Assembly (NCBI GenBank): GCA_029339505.1
Contig: JAQISU010000071.1
Location: 1,736,001-1,800,000 of the forward strand
From: Unio delphinus
Taxonomy: Eukaryota > Mollusca > Bivalvia > Unionida > Unionidae
Reading direction: 5' to 3'
DNA length: 64,000 nt
The notes under the pieces are model-generated. The model was not told the DNA's origin, searched no databases, and worked only from the letters and a program-made list of their open reading frames with translations. The stretch's first letter is position 1. Every line of letters starts with the position of its first letter. Below, piece by piece: positions 44,921 through 58,860 of this stretch. Both the position numbers and the translations under genes were made by a program.

Positions 44921-46223
44921 ATTATTTTGTTATCGCCCGATCTAATTGATAAATAACTTTAGTGATTGTTAGTAATATCATTAATTAGTGTTCGGTATAA
45001 ACGAATGCTTATGACGTCACCGGTAAACAAACGTTGACAAATAGTTGCTTCAGTGATAATTTCATGGGAAGTGTTGCCTGTTATCTTCCACCAATCATAA
45101 TTTCCAAATTTCTATCATGTTGGTTCTACTTCTAGGTAATTGTCGCATAATAGAAACCGAGTGGATTAAATGAATAACTCAAACACAATGTGTGAAAGAT
45201 GAAAATTTATGAACTAAATAAGTAAACAAAAATATATGATGTATAAATACAATGATTATCACACGCTCTCAACATACAATAAATCCAATCACTCTATACT
45301 AACATTTACACATTGAAAATAAACCAAAAATATTATATAAATCTGAAAGACAGATTTAAGAAACCTCAGTTTCAAATAATAGTATACACTGTAAGATATT
45401 CACATATTTTCACGTATAGACTAGGACTGAGATTCAAACAATCTCAAGTTTTCAAATACGTTTCAACAGTTCTGCAGTGTAAGCGAGATTCAAAAATCTC
45501 CTGGAATGCAACTAAGATTCAAAATAATCTAATGAAATAAATATGTGCCCGATTGAAACAACAATTAGACCAAGCATATGCTTATTGACCCTAGTACAGT
45601 CGCACGAGTCACAAACTGATAAACCGCACAGTTTCACCGAGTCCTTGGGTTTGCCCACACTTGTATCGGCCGCTCGCACCCTTCACGGATCCACCACATG
45701 TACAGACATGCGTATATACATATAGACAGCTCAAGATAACTCTACTCGTCAGCTAAGCTCGTCAGTTACACTCATCAAACTCGTTACACTCGTTACTACA
45801 ATAAAACCAAACTGGTAATAATAATGCGTTCTGGAAAATGCTAATACATTAAGCTCTTAATAGCAACTTAAAATGCACAGTTCACAACGTAATAAATGAA
45901 TCATTACACGATACAGACTCAATAAACTTCACATAAGAAATGAAATATAAATTTAACACTCACCCCTATGGCTTATGAACACAAATGTAGAGCATGCATA
46001 CCTCGGCAACATCCAGAAAGACCAGTGTGTCTGTTATACATATATCTTGCTTAAATCTATAGGACAGTGAGTAATATTCAGGGTAAAATACCCGTGCATA
46101 TCATGGTTATAATGTCCCTCGTCGCAAGTAATTTCCGGCAAGATACATGTTGGTTCCGTCACTTACCTGGAAAAACGCTTGTTCACCCTAAATAACGTTG
46201 TATACATGCACAACGAAAAACAG
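44921..46223. other. No recognisable gene
   Basis: AT-rich. GATTCAAA-type words recur around 45430-45520 (AGATTCAAACAATCTCAAG, AGATTCAAAAATCTCC, AGATTCAAAATAATCT). This may be part of an unknown repeat. Confidence 0.4.
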
Positions 46224-46538
46224 TCAAATATTTGTAAGGCATAACCAAGTTATTATATCTTTTTGCCTAAGTATGTGACAGTAATGGTATAAGAACTTCA
46301 GGTGGTGGATGAACTGATGGTGGAGAGTGATGGAGAGGGCAAACAATATCAGCAGGTAATGTCTCAAGAGTTGTCTGTGTAGCATCAGTTGCTGTAACAT
46401 TGTTTTGGTTTGTTCGACAATTGAATTAAATAACTCTTCTGTACCATCTGTACATTCCATATGAGATTCATGCCATTGTTTCATCTGCTGTCTGAGAGAA
46501 TCACAGACTGGAAGATAGTTCTTGATATTATTAAGCAT
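46224..46538 (-). CDS. Hypothetical short ORF, possible host or repeat-derived
   Basis: From ATG 46538: MLNNIKNYLPVCDSLRQQM, KQWHESHMECTDGTEELF and NSIVEQTKTMLQQL look protein-like. A neighbouring frame from about 46410 reads TDATQTTLETLPADIVCP and HHSPPSVHPPPEVLIPLL, so a frameshift or splice may lie near 46405. Not recognised. Confidence 0.3.
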   Translation of the reverse strand: MLNNIKNYLPVCDSLRQQMKQWHESHMECTDGTEELFNSIVEQTKTMLQQLMLHRQLLRHYLLILFALSITLHHQFIHHLKFLYHYCHILRQKDIITWLCLTNI

Positions 46539-47467
46539 TTATCTACTTAATTTAGCGATAAAAGATTACGTAGTTAGTAAACAATCCGAATTTCCAGGTT
46601 CTTGAAGGTCACTTGGTGTAAGTTTAGTTTTCTCTCTCGTCTCTCACTCCACATACTTCCCGGTATTCACTCCCTTATGCACGCGACGGGGGGGGGGGGG
46701 GAGACGTGGGCCGAGAGGATCTTGATGAAATTCTACACCATGTTTTATTCCTTTTGTAGACGGGGATTATTAATAGTTTTGTTATTATTCTATTCAGCTA
46801 ATGATTAATCAGTGAAATATATTAATTTGGGTTGTTGTTTATGATAATAAGTTAGGCAAATTAAGTTTGAAGTGTGCGATTTACCTTTATCCATTATTGA
46901 GGGTAAACGTTTAAGCCTACCTGACTAATGTCTTCTTACAAACAACATATTACACAGATAATATTTGTAACCGTGACTTTAGAATATTTAATAAAATTGC
47001 TTTTTCTGGAGTTCAATGTTTTGACATAGATCTAAATTCGGGACATCGCTATTCCAACAGGAAAAACATGGCCTGCATGCCTATTCCCAGATAACTTGGT
47101 AACAGTTAAGTAAATGGAGCTTACCTTGGATACAAATTTGATGGAGAATTCCGAAGAGATAACAGAGAGTATTTCCAGATACGTATTATTGATACATAAG
47201 TCAGGTGTAAAGAAATATAAAGTTAGTCAATATTTAGTATATTTTGCATTTATTTATTTAAATTATACATTGGATTTTCAAAGTGCTCATTAATTTGGAT
47301 CAAAAACTATTACTTTTGAATTAATGTAATTCACTGAAAGATTGAAAGATATTTTGGATATATAGCATTGTCATGTATAAAAATCGTTGGCCTGTTAGCA
47401 CGTTCAAAACTACTGGCCCATCAACACATTCAAAATTTGAATTTATTCCAACCACCGATGGAATTCA
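46539..47467. other. No recognisable gene; 14-G run at 46688-46701
   Basis: AT-rich apart from one uninterrupted run of 14 G. No coding signal. Confidence 0.5.
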
Positions 47468-48262
47468 CTCTATTCTATTCTATTCTATTCTATTCTATTC
47501 TATTCTATTCTATTCTATTCTATTCTATTATATTCTATTCTATTCTATTTTCTTACATCATATCATATCATATCATATCATATCATATCATATCACATAT
47601 CATATCATATCATATCATATCATATCATATCATATCATATCATATCATATCATATCATATCATATCATATCATATCATAACATATCATATCATATCATAT
47701 CATATCATATCACATATTGTATTGTATTGTATTGTATTGTATTTTATTGTATTGTATTGTATTGTATTGTATTGTATTGTATTGTATTGTATTGTATTGT
47801 ATTGTATTGTATTGTATTGTATTGTACTGTATTCTATTATATTCTTTTATATTTTCTTACATCATATCATATCATATCATATCATATCGTATCGTATCGT
47901 ATCGTATCGTATCGTATCGTATCGTATCGTATCGTATCGTATCGTATTGTATTGTATTGTATTACATTACATTACATTACATTACATTACATTACATTAC
48001 ATTACATTACATAATAATATATTATATTATATTATATTATATTATATTATATTATATTATATTATATTATATTATATTATATTATATTATGCTATGCTAT
48101 GCTATGCTATGCTATGCTATGCTATGCTATGCTATGCTATGCTATGCTATGCTATGCTATGCTATGCTATGCTATATTATATTATATTATATTATATTAT
48201 ATTATATTATATTATATTATATTATATTATATTATATTATATTATATTATATTATATTATAT
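47468..48262. repeat. Pentanucleotide mosaic satellite, about 795 bp
   Basis: Consecutive homogeneous blocks of 5-bp units: TATTC (47468-47550), ATATC (47557-47712), ATTGT (47715-47845), ATATC (47860-47890), ATCGT (47888-47945), ATTGT, ATTAC (47962-48010), ATATT (48018-48090), ATGCT (48090-48172) and ATATT (48173-48262). Most unit types differ by a single substitution. Because none of these units contains an in-frame stop on the + strand, all + frames are open for 190-300 codons, but they are not genes. Confidence 0.97.
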
Positions 48263-50901
48263 ACCACTTATGAATCTAAGCTCGTAAACTAAGTTATAGA
48301 TAAGAGCAAACATCAATAAGCAAAGGATTTATCAACTGCATTAATTCACTAATCTTTTCTAAATCTAGAATGGATTCGACTAATTCTCGCAAGTTAAATA
48401 TAAGAAGATTTAAAAAAATCAAAATTACTCTTTAAAAGTTATGCTAAACGATACAGGCAAACAAATGAACAATTCTAACAAATTCTTTAAATTTACAATA
48501 TTTTGGAACGGTTCACATATATTAGACCCAATAAATGGTTATAGTTTTAAGAGTACATATAATCCTATCCGGCTAACCCATCCAAGCAACGCACGCACTT
48601 TTTCTCCTATCCTTTTGAGTCAAAAATTCTCAAAATTTTGTATCAATCAGTAAGTTTTAATCTCAACCTGTGTACAAGGAGTATACATGATTTAATGTAA
48701 GTATGCGGGCATGCGTTCATCCACATAGGAATTATATCACAAAGAGTGAATTCATGTTCAAATTATGGTTTGGTTTTGTTTGTTGTTTTCTATTTATTTT
48801 TTAAACATAGATCCACCTTATCTTGTTCAGAATGAAGTTAGAACCATGAAAATTTGGGGCTTAGATTAGTGTTTGAACAGGCATACTACGTATTAACTAC
48901 ATTGACGAGCAAAATACCTTAGTTTAAAATTTGACGTTTTGAGTCTGAATTTAGTCTTTATGTTCAAAGAGTTGCTTTTACTTGAGCTCTATAAAATCAT
49001 TCATCTTACAGCCATGCTAACAAGGAAATACACATTACATGACATATAACGTGTGTCGCCATCAGAGTAACGGTCGTTACTCATAATGCATTTACTCTTG
49101 TACATTTCCACTTTCACAATGTTGCGTCTATCTTTTTAAAAATTCCCTTACACTGCTGAGGAATAAAACCATCTACATTAGATTAGTTGTTGATATTTGT
49201 ATTCATTGATTTAGTTAGTGAGATAATCACTTTCAATTAAAGAGATTCGCGACAATTGTATTTCTGAAATTCCTGCACCTCGGCATTGAGCGAAAGCGAC
49301 ATCAAACAGCGCTAATTGACCAATCGCCGTGTAGGCAATCTAATTTGGTTCCTTTTCGGTCGTAAAATGAACATATTCCCACAAATTTTATCACAGATAT
49401 GATAGAATGAGGTCCTAACTGTCAAACGAAACATGCTGAAAGTATGCCTCCAGACAAAACCATTGTTTCGCCACTGTGCCATGTGTTTTAATGGTCCTCA
49501 TAGATATTACTGGTCGTATTCGCTGCTTAGAGGTAGAGTTTTGGTTCATTCATGTCAAGTTAATATACTTTGATTTGTTGATAGGGAAATGTTAATGTGT
49601 GCTGGGCAATTTTTCGAGTTGATATTTTTGTCGGTCACAGAGTTAGTTATTACTTTACATTTTTAAAGGTGAACTCCTTTGACTCCATCCCCTTTTCCTG
49701 TGAGACTTTAACCTTTGTGATTGTTCTAAGAAATCTCATTGACAATACGGCAACTTAAGCATATCATTCTTACTTTCCTTTTTCGTAACTGCCGAGACAT
49801 ATCACAGAACACAGAAATATTAGCATGGGACTACGAGATCAAGATATACGTGTAGCGCTAATGACAAATGTAGATGTCAGTTGGTGAACGTGTGTACTGA
49901 CATCTTAGATCCTATAAACTGAGATCTTAGTTCAGAGTGAACTAATGGCAAACAGCACTAGTTTCTCTGCACGTAGAACGACAATTGATTGGTTAACGCA
50001 TATCGAAGGTTGGCCATATGTGTCAATCGATTTATCAACCCCACCTCCACCCTGTATACACTTTCTAAATGTATTTTTTCCTCTGTTTAATTGTATTATT
50101 TCAAGACTCTGAATAATTTCATTACGACGTAGAAATCCTACGGTGAAACAAAATTTGTTTTGAAAACAAATAAACAAAAGTGGAAACTATATGACAAACA
50201 AAGCGTATGCAGAACAAGATATTCCACATGAAAACTGTGCCTTGATGAACTCATCCTATAGTTTAAACGAAGTCTCCGTCACAGCCAGAAGTATTATGCA
50301 TATATCAGCATATCTCCTGGAGTGGACGACAGAGACAAGCCAATTTTAAACAAGCCAGTTTATATGTATGTAATTTGGCCAGTTTTAGAATCGCATTCAT
50401 TGTCTTCCACACAAGCTCGCAATAAACGATACCTCTTATGCATGATAACAAATAGCATGGCACATTGTTTCGTGGTGGTTGATGGTTCTCGTTATCTAGA
50501 TAATGATTCAACATGGTCTTAATATCCAGACTGAGTAAATAATATATCAAATCGGAAATAAATGAATGGAATATTTGGAGACAAGAGTAGAGATATAGAA
50601 TAGAACGACACGAAACCCGATGTACATAATATAACAAATTAATCAGTTATATAAGTTGAACATACTATTTAAATGATACACATTCTCTTGGAAATAAACT
50701 TACCAAATTTATATACAAAATGCAGTCAGCAATTCTGTTTACACCGATAAGGTACATTTCATCATGAAATCGAGCGAACGATCAAACTAAATTACACAGC
50801 AGGTCTGCATAGCATGGTTGTTTGCCCATTGTTCCAAATTCAACGTTGGTAACAGGTCAGAATCGTTGTAATAATCTAATCATCACTATCATCATCATTA
50901 T
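48263..50901. other. No recognisable gene
   Basis: AT-rich. Short open readings (for example 48441-48653 and 49932-50177) show no domain. Confidence 0.5.
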
Positions 50902-51225
50902 CGGACCGCTTCGGTCGCCTAGTGGTTAGAGCGTCCGCCGCGGAAGCTGATGGTCGTGGGTTTGATCCCCGGCCGAGTCATACCAAAGACTTGCAAAAAT
51001 GGTACTAACAGCTGCTTCGCATGGAAATCAGGTTAGTGTTAAGACTGGTCGGCCTGGTGTCAGTATAATGTGACTGGGTGGGACATCATGCTACATATCT
51101 GCGGCATGATACCCCAGTACTAAACATCACTATAAATTGTTTCACTGCAGACATCGTAGCGATATGACTGAAAAATTGTTAAAGCTACGTTACAAATCCT
51201 AATCAAAGAAGCAAAGAAAACAAAC
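50902..51225 (+). mobile_element. Full-length tRNA-derived SINE
   Basis: Head CGGACCGCTTCGGTCGCCTA with box A-like GCCTAGTGGTTAGAGC and box B-like GGTTTGATCCCC, then the shared body (GACTGGTCGGCCTGGTGTCA, TAATGTGACTGGGTGGGACA, GTAGCGATATGACTGAA) and an A-rich tail. It is the best-preserved copy in the window and serves as reference for the family. Confidence 0.9.
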
Positions 51226-51729
51226 TCAACAGAAACCAAGTCTAAAATGTACCATTTAGCAGCCTGACAGCTGATACACAAACCCTAAAATAGAATATTA
51301 ATGTATATCACTAACGGCTAATTAGTATCCCTAACCGAACTATAACATAATGTAGATTTGTTAATAGATAATTCCTACGCCCTTCTATGCGCTATAAATA
51401 AATAACTAGACTACATGTTGACAAGCATATGCTCTTGATGCTAATACCAAAGATTAATGATTAAAAGAATTCTTATTATACTTTTAAAATGAATTAATGA
51501 CATTCCTTTCTTGTCTTAGCTGCAATATTTTCTACCTAACAAATCTGTCCTGTGAATATCTAATGACATACGAATTCTTATCTCTTAGCATACATGATTC
51601 ATAACATTAAAGACAAATATATTCACAGAACTATCTCCAGAAAGTCGTAGCAAATGAATAATGTATATAATTCTTTGAATACATGGGTCATATTACATTC
51701 AAGATGAATGAATAAATGCAAACAATTCT
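51226..51729. other. No recognisable gene
   Basis: AT-rich spacer. Confidence 0.5.
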
Positions 51730-52320
51730 TCCGAACTCATCTAAGGAAAATCAATTTATAAATTTAAAAGAATTATGTTCAAACAAATAATTACGGACTC
51801 ACATCCGGATATTTTGCATGAGACTGAAAGAATTAACTTGTGCTTTATGAGATTCGTTTGCCTCGCACAATAGAATCTCTATGTACCTTTAAGGTTACAT
51901 GTTCCTCAACTTCAGGACACCAGTCCCTTGGACAATTCAAAACGGGGGAACTTCTGGCCTCCCCACAGAAATTTAGACTGGCTAAATGTTCAAGAAAAAT
52001 TACATACACATTTTAATTTCGTCTGAGAAACACGTCCTTATTTTAGCCTAGCCAATCAGAATTAAATTATCTAACCGCCTAAAAAAATACACGCCTATCA
52101 AAGTTAAAATAATTATCTATATTCCACCATAATTTAATAAACTGATTCCAAAATTGTCCACTTTATTTCAAATGGAACAAATTTGTCTCTGCATCGTCTC
52201 TACTTTGTTATTTTTCAGTTATTTAAATCCATCTTAACCTTGCCTCTGAATCAATTTGACCATTATCAAACGGTCTCTAATTAAAAATCAATCACACCCC
52301 AAATCAGGCATGTTATAACC
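51730..52320. repeat. Dispersed repeat, copy 2
   Basis: Divergent relative of 28030-28810 in the same orientation, without the inverted second arm. Function and class are unknown. Confidence 0.55.
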
Positions 52321-54054
52321 ACTGCAGTTTAGCGACCTAATACGGTACCTAGCCCTTTAGTCAATTTAGTTTGTTCGTGTCACACTGACAGAGGAAAAAA
52401 TGTGCTGCGAGAACATCTACAAAATTCAAACTGTTTCACACGTTTCAATCTTATCTCCTGTTATCTCAAAGCACAATTGTAATGCACTATTATAACTAAA
52501 GCGTACTTAAAAGAAAACCCAAAATGATTTTATCATAGCATGCTATCTTTCCACACGTAGTAAGATACTCATTAAATTGACCGTGACCCTGTGAGTACCT
52601 GCTCCATGACTGATATGGAACTTTATGTATGCGTATGTTATTCGATAACTTTTATTGTACTAACCAATCATTTATACGTATTTATTAGATACTACCTTGA
52701 ACGTTGCACAGTGTATACCAGCAATACAGCTTTCATGGCGTAACCGTTTATGTGTTTCATTAGTAACTACATGTATTGACCCCGGTCATTCTCTCTACAA
52801 AATGTGAGAATATATCCCTTGGGCACGCCCGTAGGACAGACAATATTTCGTAATGAATGATAGCATCGGGAGTGTTTTACTTCAAACATTCATTTGAGTT
52901 TAACATTTCGATCTCATATGTGCGTTTTCTTATTCAAATGCGAGTTGTAGACGACATTATTAAGAGTAAATGTTTTTACAAAAATCGAGTTCTTAGTCAC
53001 TCGAGCGTGTTTGCATATTGGTACCTGTAGTAACACGTATAATTTGGAGAAAACATTTGAATAACTCAGTAACATGTTTTTGCTAGATGAGTAGCTTAAA
53101 TGACAAGTCAGATATAGAAAGTAAACCTTACTTGAAATTTGAACATGGTAGCATAAGTTCAACTCTTATTTTAAACAGTTTGTTATTATGATTCCTGATA
53201 TCTTTTTTCCGCAAAACGTGTTTAAAGCAAATTGATTTTCTTCGGTGCTTATGCGATATCTTTAAAACTGTGGAAATATTGAAAGCATACTTCTTTGTGT
53301 GACTTTAGCATTTCTTTCTGTACCAGTGCATCAAAGGATGTTTCTATATGTGCTTTGCAAACACTTTAATCAATTTAATTGAATCAGTTTCAACTATTAA
53401 ATAAGTGATTTCCTCTTTAAATAAAGAACTGATTTTTTAAACATATTGATTCTTAAGACATTTATTAACGTCTAATAATCCTAAAACCTACCTATAGCCT
53501 GCTGTAATATAATCATGCGATAAAGTCCCAAACAGTATCAGGAACATTATATACTCTTTTAAAGAAATGTTTGAATGTCACTGTAAACAAGTGAATGTAT
53601 CGCCTAATATAGTCTTTGTGTACAATTACTTTTGCAGTCGTGCAAATAATGCAGAAGCAGTCAGTGCGGTGATATTTTGCTGACAGGACGAGATCACAAC
53701 CCCGGCAGACCAGATGTTACTTATTAAGTTAATGTCAAACTCTCTGTTCTGATAAGTGAAAAACTACTGATATACATTCAAATAACCTTTGATCCATTGC
53801 ATAATCAGCAATAAAATAGTTTGCTTACGTCGAAAGAAATGGCGTGTTATCAGATATAGTACCTAACAATACAATTACTACGTGGTTATTTAGATGTGGT
53901 GAATAAACCAGTCGTACATCGATAACTTGGATTTGCTCTCAACAGATGATGTGATCATAAATGATTTGAGTTTGTTTGTAATGTTCACAAACAATTGTAA
54001 TTATTAAATAAAGTGGATAGTAATCTCTTATAATATGACATAGGCAAAGCCAGG
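52321..54054. other. No recognisable gene
   Basis: AT-rich unique sequence. A minus-strand reading at 52914-53162 has no domain. Confidence 0.5.
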
Positions 54055-54976
54055 TTCAATGAGAGAATTGCCAGACTTATTTGGAATGAAAGATATTGAT
54101 ATCCTTTCACATCCTTTACCTCAGACAATAAATATCAGCAACACCAACATTAAATTCTCACAGTCCGTACGAAACCTAGGCGTTACTCTAGACAGTACTC
54201 TCACATTGCACCAACTTGTTATGAACATCTGCACGGCTGCATATCTTGAATTGAGACGCATCAGTTCCATTCGTAAATATCTTTCAGTTGATGCCACAAA
54301 AACACTTGTGTGTTCATTAGTACTTTCAAGACTGGACTATTGTAACTCAATTCTGTCTGGTTTGTCACAATATTTACTCCAGAAACTTCAAAACGTTCAA
54401 AACACATCTGCACGGATCATCTTTAGAGTACTTCGATCAGAGCACACCTCACCACTGCTCTGTACCCTACACTGGCTATCAATTCGATACAGAATAAAAC
54501 ACAAAATGTGTTCTTTGTGCTATGTTTCAATGACAGACCTCAGTCCAACATACCTATCCAGCGCACCCATGTGTATACACCAGCTAGATCGTTGCGCTCT
54601 TCTTCTGATAATCGTATACTCATTGTTTCCAAGGTGAAAACAAAGTCGTATGGACAACGTTCGTTTGCACACCAGGGCCCGGCGACGTGGAACGAATTGC
54701 CCATTGAAATTAGACACAAAGACGCATTGGTCCCTTTTAAGAGTGCTCTTCACACTCACCTGTTTCGACTGCAGGGACAAACTTAGCGACCTAATCATGT
54801 TTTGTATCTTATGTTTACAGCATGTTTTTTATGTTTTCCAATTTCATTGTTTTTGTCATTTGTTGTTCTGTAGTGTAGTCATATCATTATTGATGGTGTA
54901 AAGCACTTAGAGCTTCGAAAGAATAGGCGCTATACAAAGTCCTCATTATTATTATCATTATTATTATTATTATTAA

Positions 54977-55021
<45 letters not shown>
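54055..55021 (+). mobile_element. CR1/L2-like LINE, 5'-truncated copy with (ATT)n tail
   Basis: Reads NISNTNIKFSQSVRNLGVTL, MNICTAAYLELRRISSIRKY, SRLDYCNSILSGLSQYLLQK, SEHTSPLLCTLHWLSIRYRI and, after a shift near 54515, TKSYGQRSFAHQGPATWNEL and VPFKSALHTHLFRLQGQT, ending at 54786. The 3' untranslated part ends GGCGCTATACAAAGTCCTC, followed by ATT repeats to 55021. This is the C-terminal third of the RT protein. Confidence 0.88.
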
Positions 55022-55022
<1 letters not shown>

Positions 55023-55995
55023 GGATGTAATTAGTAATCAGGCTCTTCTGGAAACTAAAGCAAAATAATAAGTGGAAACCACAACAATATTGCATTGGGT
55101 CATGGAAAACTTTGTATAGTGTCACATACAGTTGTTTTTCGCCTGTGCAAAGGATGTGTTTTTTTATTTAGGTGAAATGGTATTTAACAAACATTTACAG
55201 TCATACATTTAGAGAAAAATATTTTTGTGCTATTTCTTTCTTATCTACTAATCTATTGTTTTGCTGTTATTTACTGTTTTTATTTTGGCATTTACATTAC
55301 CTGCTCAATTCAATTACTCGAGGAACTAAACTGTTAAAGAAGTAGAAAATGTGGGAAAAAATTAAAACGATGGTTGTTTACTGCGCAAATTATACTCGTT
55401 ACAGTAACAGCACGATTTCTGTGGTAACTGAAGACGGTTTTCTTTCTGTGCGTTTATTTCTTATTTGCTTTTGTTTCTTTTCGTTTTTCTTAACGCTTTA
55501 ACATAAAAATAAAAATAAAATAAAATATGTATTGTTTCGACATATGGCTTGGGAAAGCCCTGTAACTAGAAGAATACAAATATATTGCCTGTTGATTTTA
55601 GAAAAGTATATATATTGTTATGGTCAGACCCAAAATCAACAAGATTTGCCATATTCACCAATTTAGTTATTTCCCCAGGATGGAAAGTGAACATTTAAAA
55701 AGAACCATTCAGTACTGTGGATTAAATCCCTTACTGACCTATTATAACATGTCTAAATGTATGAAGCTCCAATTGAATTCCGGTGGCATTTCAATAAATT
55801 TCATTATTGAATATGTTAATGTGCCTGTAGTTTAGCTTCATCTAGTATATCATTTAACATCACTGGACCAATGGTAATATATTGGTATGATCATCAATAT
55901 TTGATGAGCACTCGTACTTGTTTTGTATTACTATTTATGGAGGTTTTTGAAGAAAAAAAAAACATTTTTGATGCACGTAACAATTACTTCTCCAA
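55022..55995. other. No recognisable gene
   Basis: AT-rich spacer. A reading at 55620-55835 has no domain. Confidence 0.5.
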
Positions 55996-56071
55996 ATGGC
56001 GTATAGCGTAGCGTGGAAATAGGACGTAAGACGATGGCATATAGCGTAGCGTGGAAATAGGACGTAAGACG
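55996..56071. repeat. 38-bp tandem duplication
   Basis: Two units beginning ATGGCGTATAGCGTAGCG and ATGGCATATAGCGTAGCG differ at one base. Confidence 0.93.
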
Positions 56072-57378
56072 ATGCAAACCATAATATCAGTTATGTAATT
56101 TTTAACTATTACACAAAGTAAAAAATGGCTGTGAGATATATTGTAATGAATTCAAAAGTTTTCAGAGAATTTATAGAAATATGTAACTCTCTTTGGATTA
56201 AATTGAACAATGTCAGTACAAACGAGAATGACTAAGTGCATATCTTTTCCAACATTTAGACGGGACAGAATCGTTGCAATAGCTAGCAATTTTAAATAAT
56301 TACATGCAAGAGAATGATAGATTTTGATTTGTTAATATCAAACAATACTTTCTATAATTTCCTTATTTACATAAATAAATTGATAATAGTATATTTAAAC
56401 CTGACGTGCAGTATGAAGTAGATGTAGCTTACCTGTTTGAGGCGAGTATATAAACATATTTGTATTCGGCTAAATATACAGTATACCTCGCAAACTTCAC
56501 AAGGTAAACCAACTACAATCCAGCATAAGACAATAAACAGAGAACAAATAATAAAATTTAAAACAATATATAGTGATTCGGTAGTTTTAAAATCAACAAA
56601 AGGAATTGCAAAATGTGGCATAAAATTCTTAAAGCGTTGTTTGAAAGGATTTGATAAATGATTGAAAATAAAAGTAGTTCTGTATGGATGCAATGTTGGC
56701 ATGCTGGTAAAATGTGACCACAAATAATTAACCACGAATTATGTGAATGAATTGATGCCATTTTAAATGACTGACATAAGAGATGGCGTAGCAACAACAG
56801 CAGCGGCCTTGAGGTCATTCTCACCATAGGTCAACTTTGCAGATAGACAGTAAACAAAAATTATAAATAAGATAAACAAAAACAATCTTATTTAAGATAT
56901 CTTTACTAAAATCATGAAAGAAGAGTTCATTCCACTAGTATAAATCCATTGTGGATCAAATTAATTATGACAAATTGAAAATAAAATATACGCTGTATTG
57001 AAGGACTGATTCATTGAATATTCTACACACATTTCAAAAGCAAACAACAAATAGTTCTTCACGGAATCCGTACAAAAGAATTTATGTATATCAAATTGAT
57101 GACAGGCATATATTGATGATACAATTGAATAGTACAGGTACTTAATATCAATGACAATTTGAAAACAACAGAAGAGTTTTTGTGCTGAGAGGGAGAAAAA
57201 ATTAAATGTATTTTGCAGATACAAAAGAAATATTCAGACAGAATGCCTGAAGAAATAAAGTTTGATGATTGAATAAGAAATGTACATTAAAAAAAGTTCA
57301 GGATGTTTTAGAAGGCAAAATAGTTATTAATTAATTTGGGCAGAACGATACAAAAAGTCCAATTAACAATTACAAAGT
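56072..57378. other. No recognisable gene
   Basis: AT-rich. Overlapping open readings on both strands around 56370-56830 are not supported by any motif. Confidence 0.5.
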
Positions 57379-57475
57379 TATGTTTGGGAGAGCTGAATAT
57401 TTAATGTTGCACACTGATAGTTATCAAACATAACTATCAATGTGCAACGTCAAATATTCAGCTCTCCCAAACATA
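57379..57475. repeat. 46-bp inverted repeat with 5-nt loop
   Basis: Arms 57379-57424 and 57430-57475 pair with three mismatches around loop CAAAC. Arm ends read TATGTTTGGGAGAGCTGAAT and its complement. The RNA would fold into a long hairpin. Confidence 0.92.
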
Positions 57476-58561
57476 TGTTTGTACATTCCCTTATTTACAG
57501 TTCAAAAGCTTCAATATAACACGCATAATAAAAACATTAACATTTTCACCGCTGTTCAATATATTAAACAGCCTTGTATTGTAATAATAATGTCAATATT
57601 CGATTAGATTATGCATGAATCGTTTAATTTCAGTTAACAATTCATACAAGTCTTGCTACCGTCTACTACCGTCGTAAAACCTATAATCACACATAGCAAC
57701 TGTATCATGCGACTTTTGTTGTTTATTTTTTTTCCAAACAATGTGTTATTCTTTTATTTATTTCCTTGTGAATATATTGTATACACGTAGACACACACAC
57801 ACAAATAAATTGCGTAAATCGTACACTGCGTCAATTGTACAGTGCACGGATTTTCACATTGTTTGTTGCAATCTTTGTTTTGTCAGGAGGTTTTTTCAAT
57901 CGCGAAGTACAATTGCTTAGCTTTATACATAAATTATATTCACACGTTAGATTGAAATCGCAAACATCTTTGAAATAACAGCATTTTAGATATCTTCATC
58001 ACCATCCTTGCTCACTTAAATTGTCAAATACTAATTTGCTAACAAACTGCATGCCATGTTCACAAGAGATATTACAATATCGTAAAATTAGTCTCGTGTA
58101 CACATTCTCTTGAATCAGCCAGTTTTGTTCATTTATTTAAACTACGATCGTTGCATTTACAATAAGATTTCAAATCAGTTGTCGCGAGACCGTTTCTTAT
58201 TTTGACCACGTGTAGAAAGAAACATTAACACGTATATCATGTATAGCTCCGTTTATAATTGTTCGACTGTTAGAACCTAAAAGCAATTTTCAGTTTTGCT
58301 CATGTTTTAGATCTTAATTTCTTTTAAAACATGTTTTGGAGACACATCTCATTGCTGCAGCCCCAAGTAGTTAAAGGCATTGATGTCACCTATAAATTAA
58401 ATTCCTCGCAGAATATATAGCGAGGGGTCAAAGCCAAATCTTAGTAGACTGTATTTACTATTTACTTTTAATTATGTGGGAGCTGCATGTATTTTTCATT
58501 CTTTAACTTGTAATTAAGTATGAGTAGTTAGTATTTTTTTTTCTATTTAAATACCCCTTTC
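57476..58561. other. No recognisable gene
   Basis: AT-rich unique sequence. Confidence 0.5.
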
Positions 58562-58860
58562 GTGCCCCTCCAGTTCCTAAGTAGTTAAAACGTCCGTCTC
58601 TGGTGTTGGATGTAGCAGTTTCGAACCCCACATTAACTCATATCAAGTACATGTACTAACAAAAATGGTACTAGTAGATGTCCCGCTTGGCGCTCAGCAT
58701 TACGAGATTAGTGTTAGGACCTGCCGGCCTGTTGTCAGGATAATGTGACTGGTAAGGGACATGACGTCACATGTCTGCGGCATGAAGCCCCAGTGCTATA
58801 CATCAATATAAACTATCACACTGCAAACATCGTAGCGATATGACTCAAACTGTTAAAAAG
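58562..58860 (+). mobile_element. tRNA-derived SINE, diverged copy
   Basis: Same body as 50902 (GGCCTGTTGTCAGGATAATG, GTCTGCGGCATGA, CATCGTAGCGATATGACTC) with a decayed tRNA head (CTAAGTAGTTAAAACGTC, GTTTCGAACCCC) and a short CACA-rich end. Confidence 0.85.

Noticed and set aside
46688..46701. G-quadruplex or regulatory G-tract
   Set aside because: A plain run of 14 G, matched by another of the same length at 62500-62513; homopolymer slippage or assembly effect is more likely.
47368..48292. Open readings of up to 301 codons
   Set aside because: They are translations of 5-bp repeats (Ile/Ser/Tyr/His and Leu/Tyr/Cys/Ile periodic peptides) that lack stops in all + frames.
50902..50990. tRNA gene
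   Set aside because: Box A and box B are present, but the sequence continues into a SINE body and has no clear cloverleaf; the same applies to the heads at 18170, 58562, 61885 and 62835.
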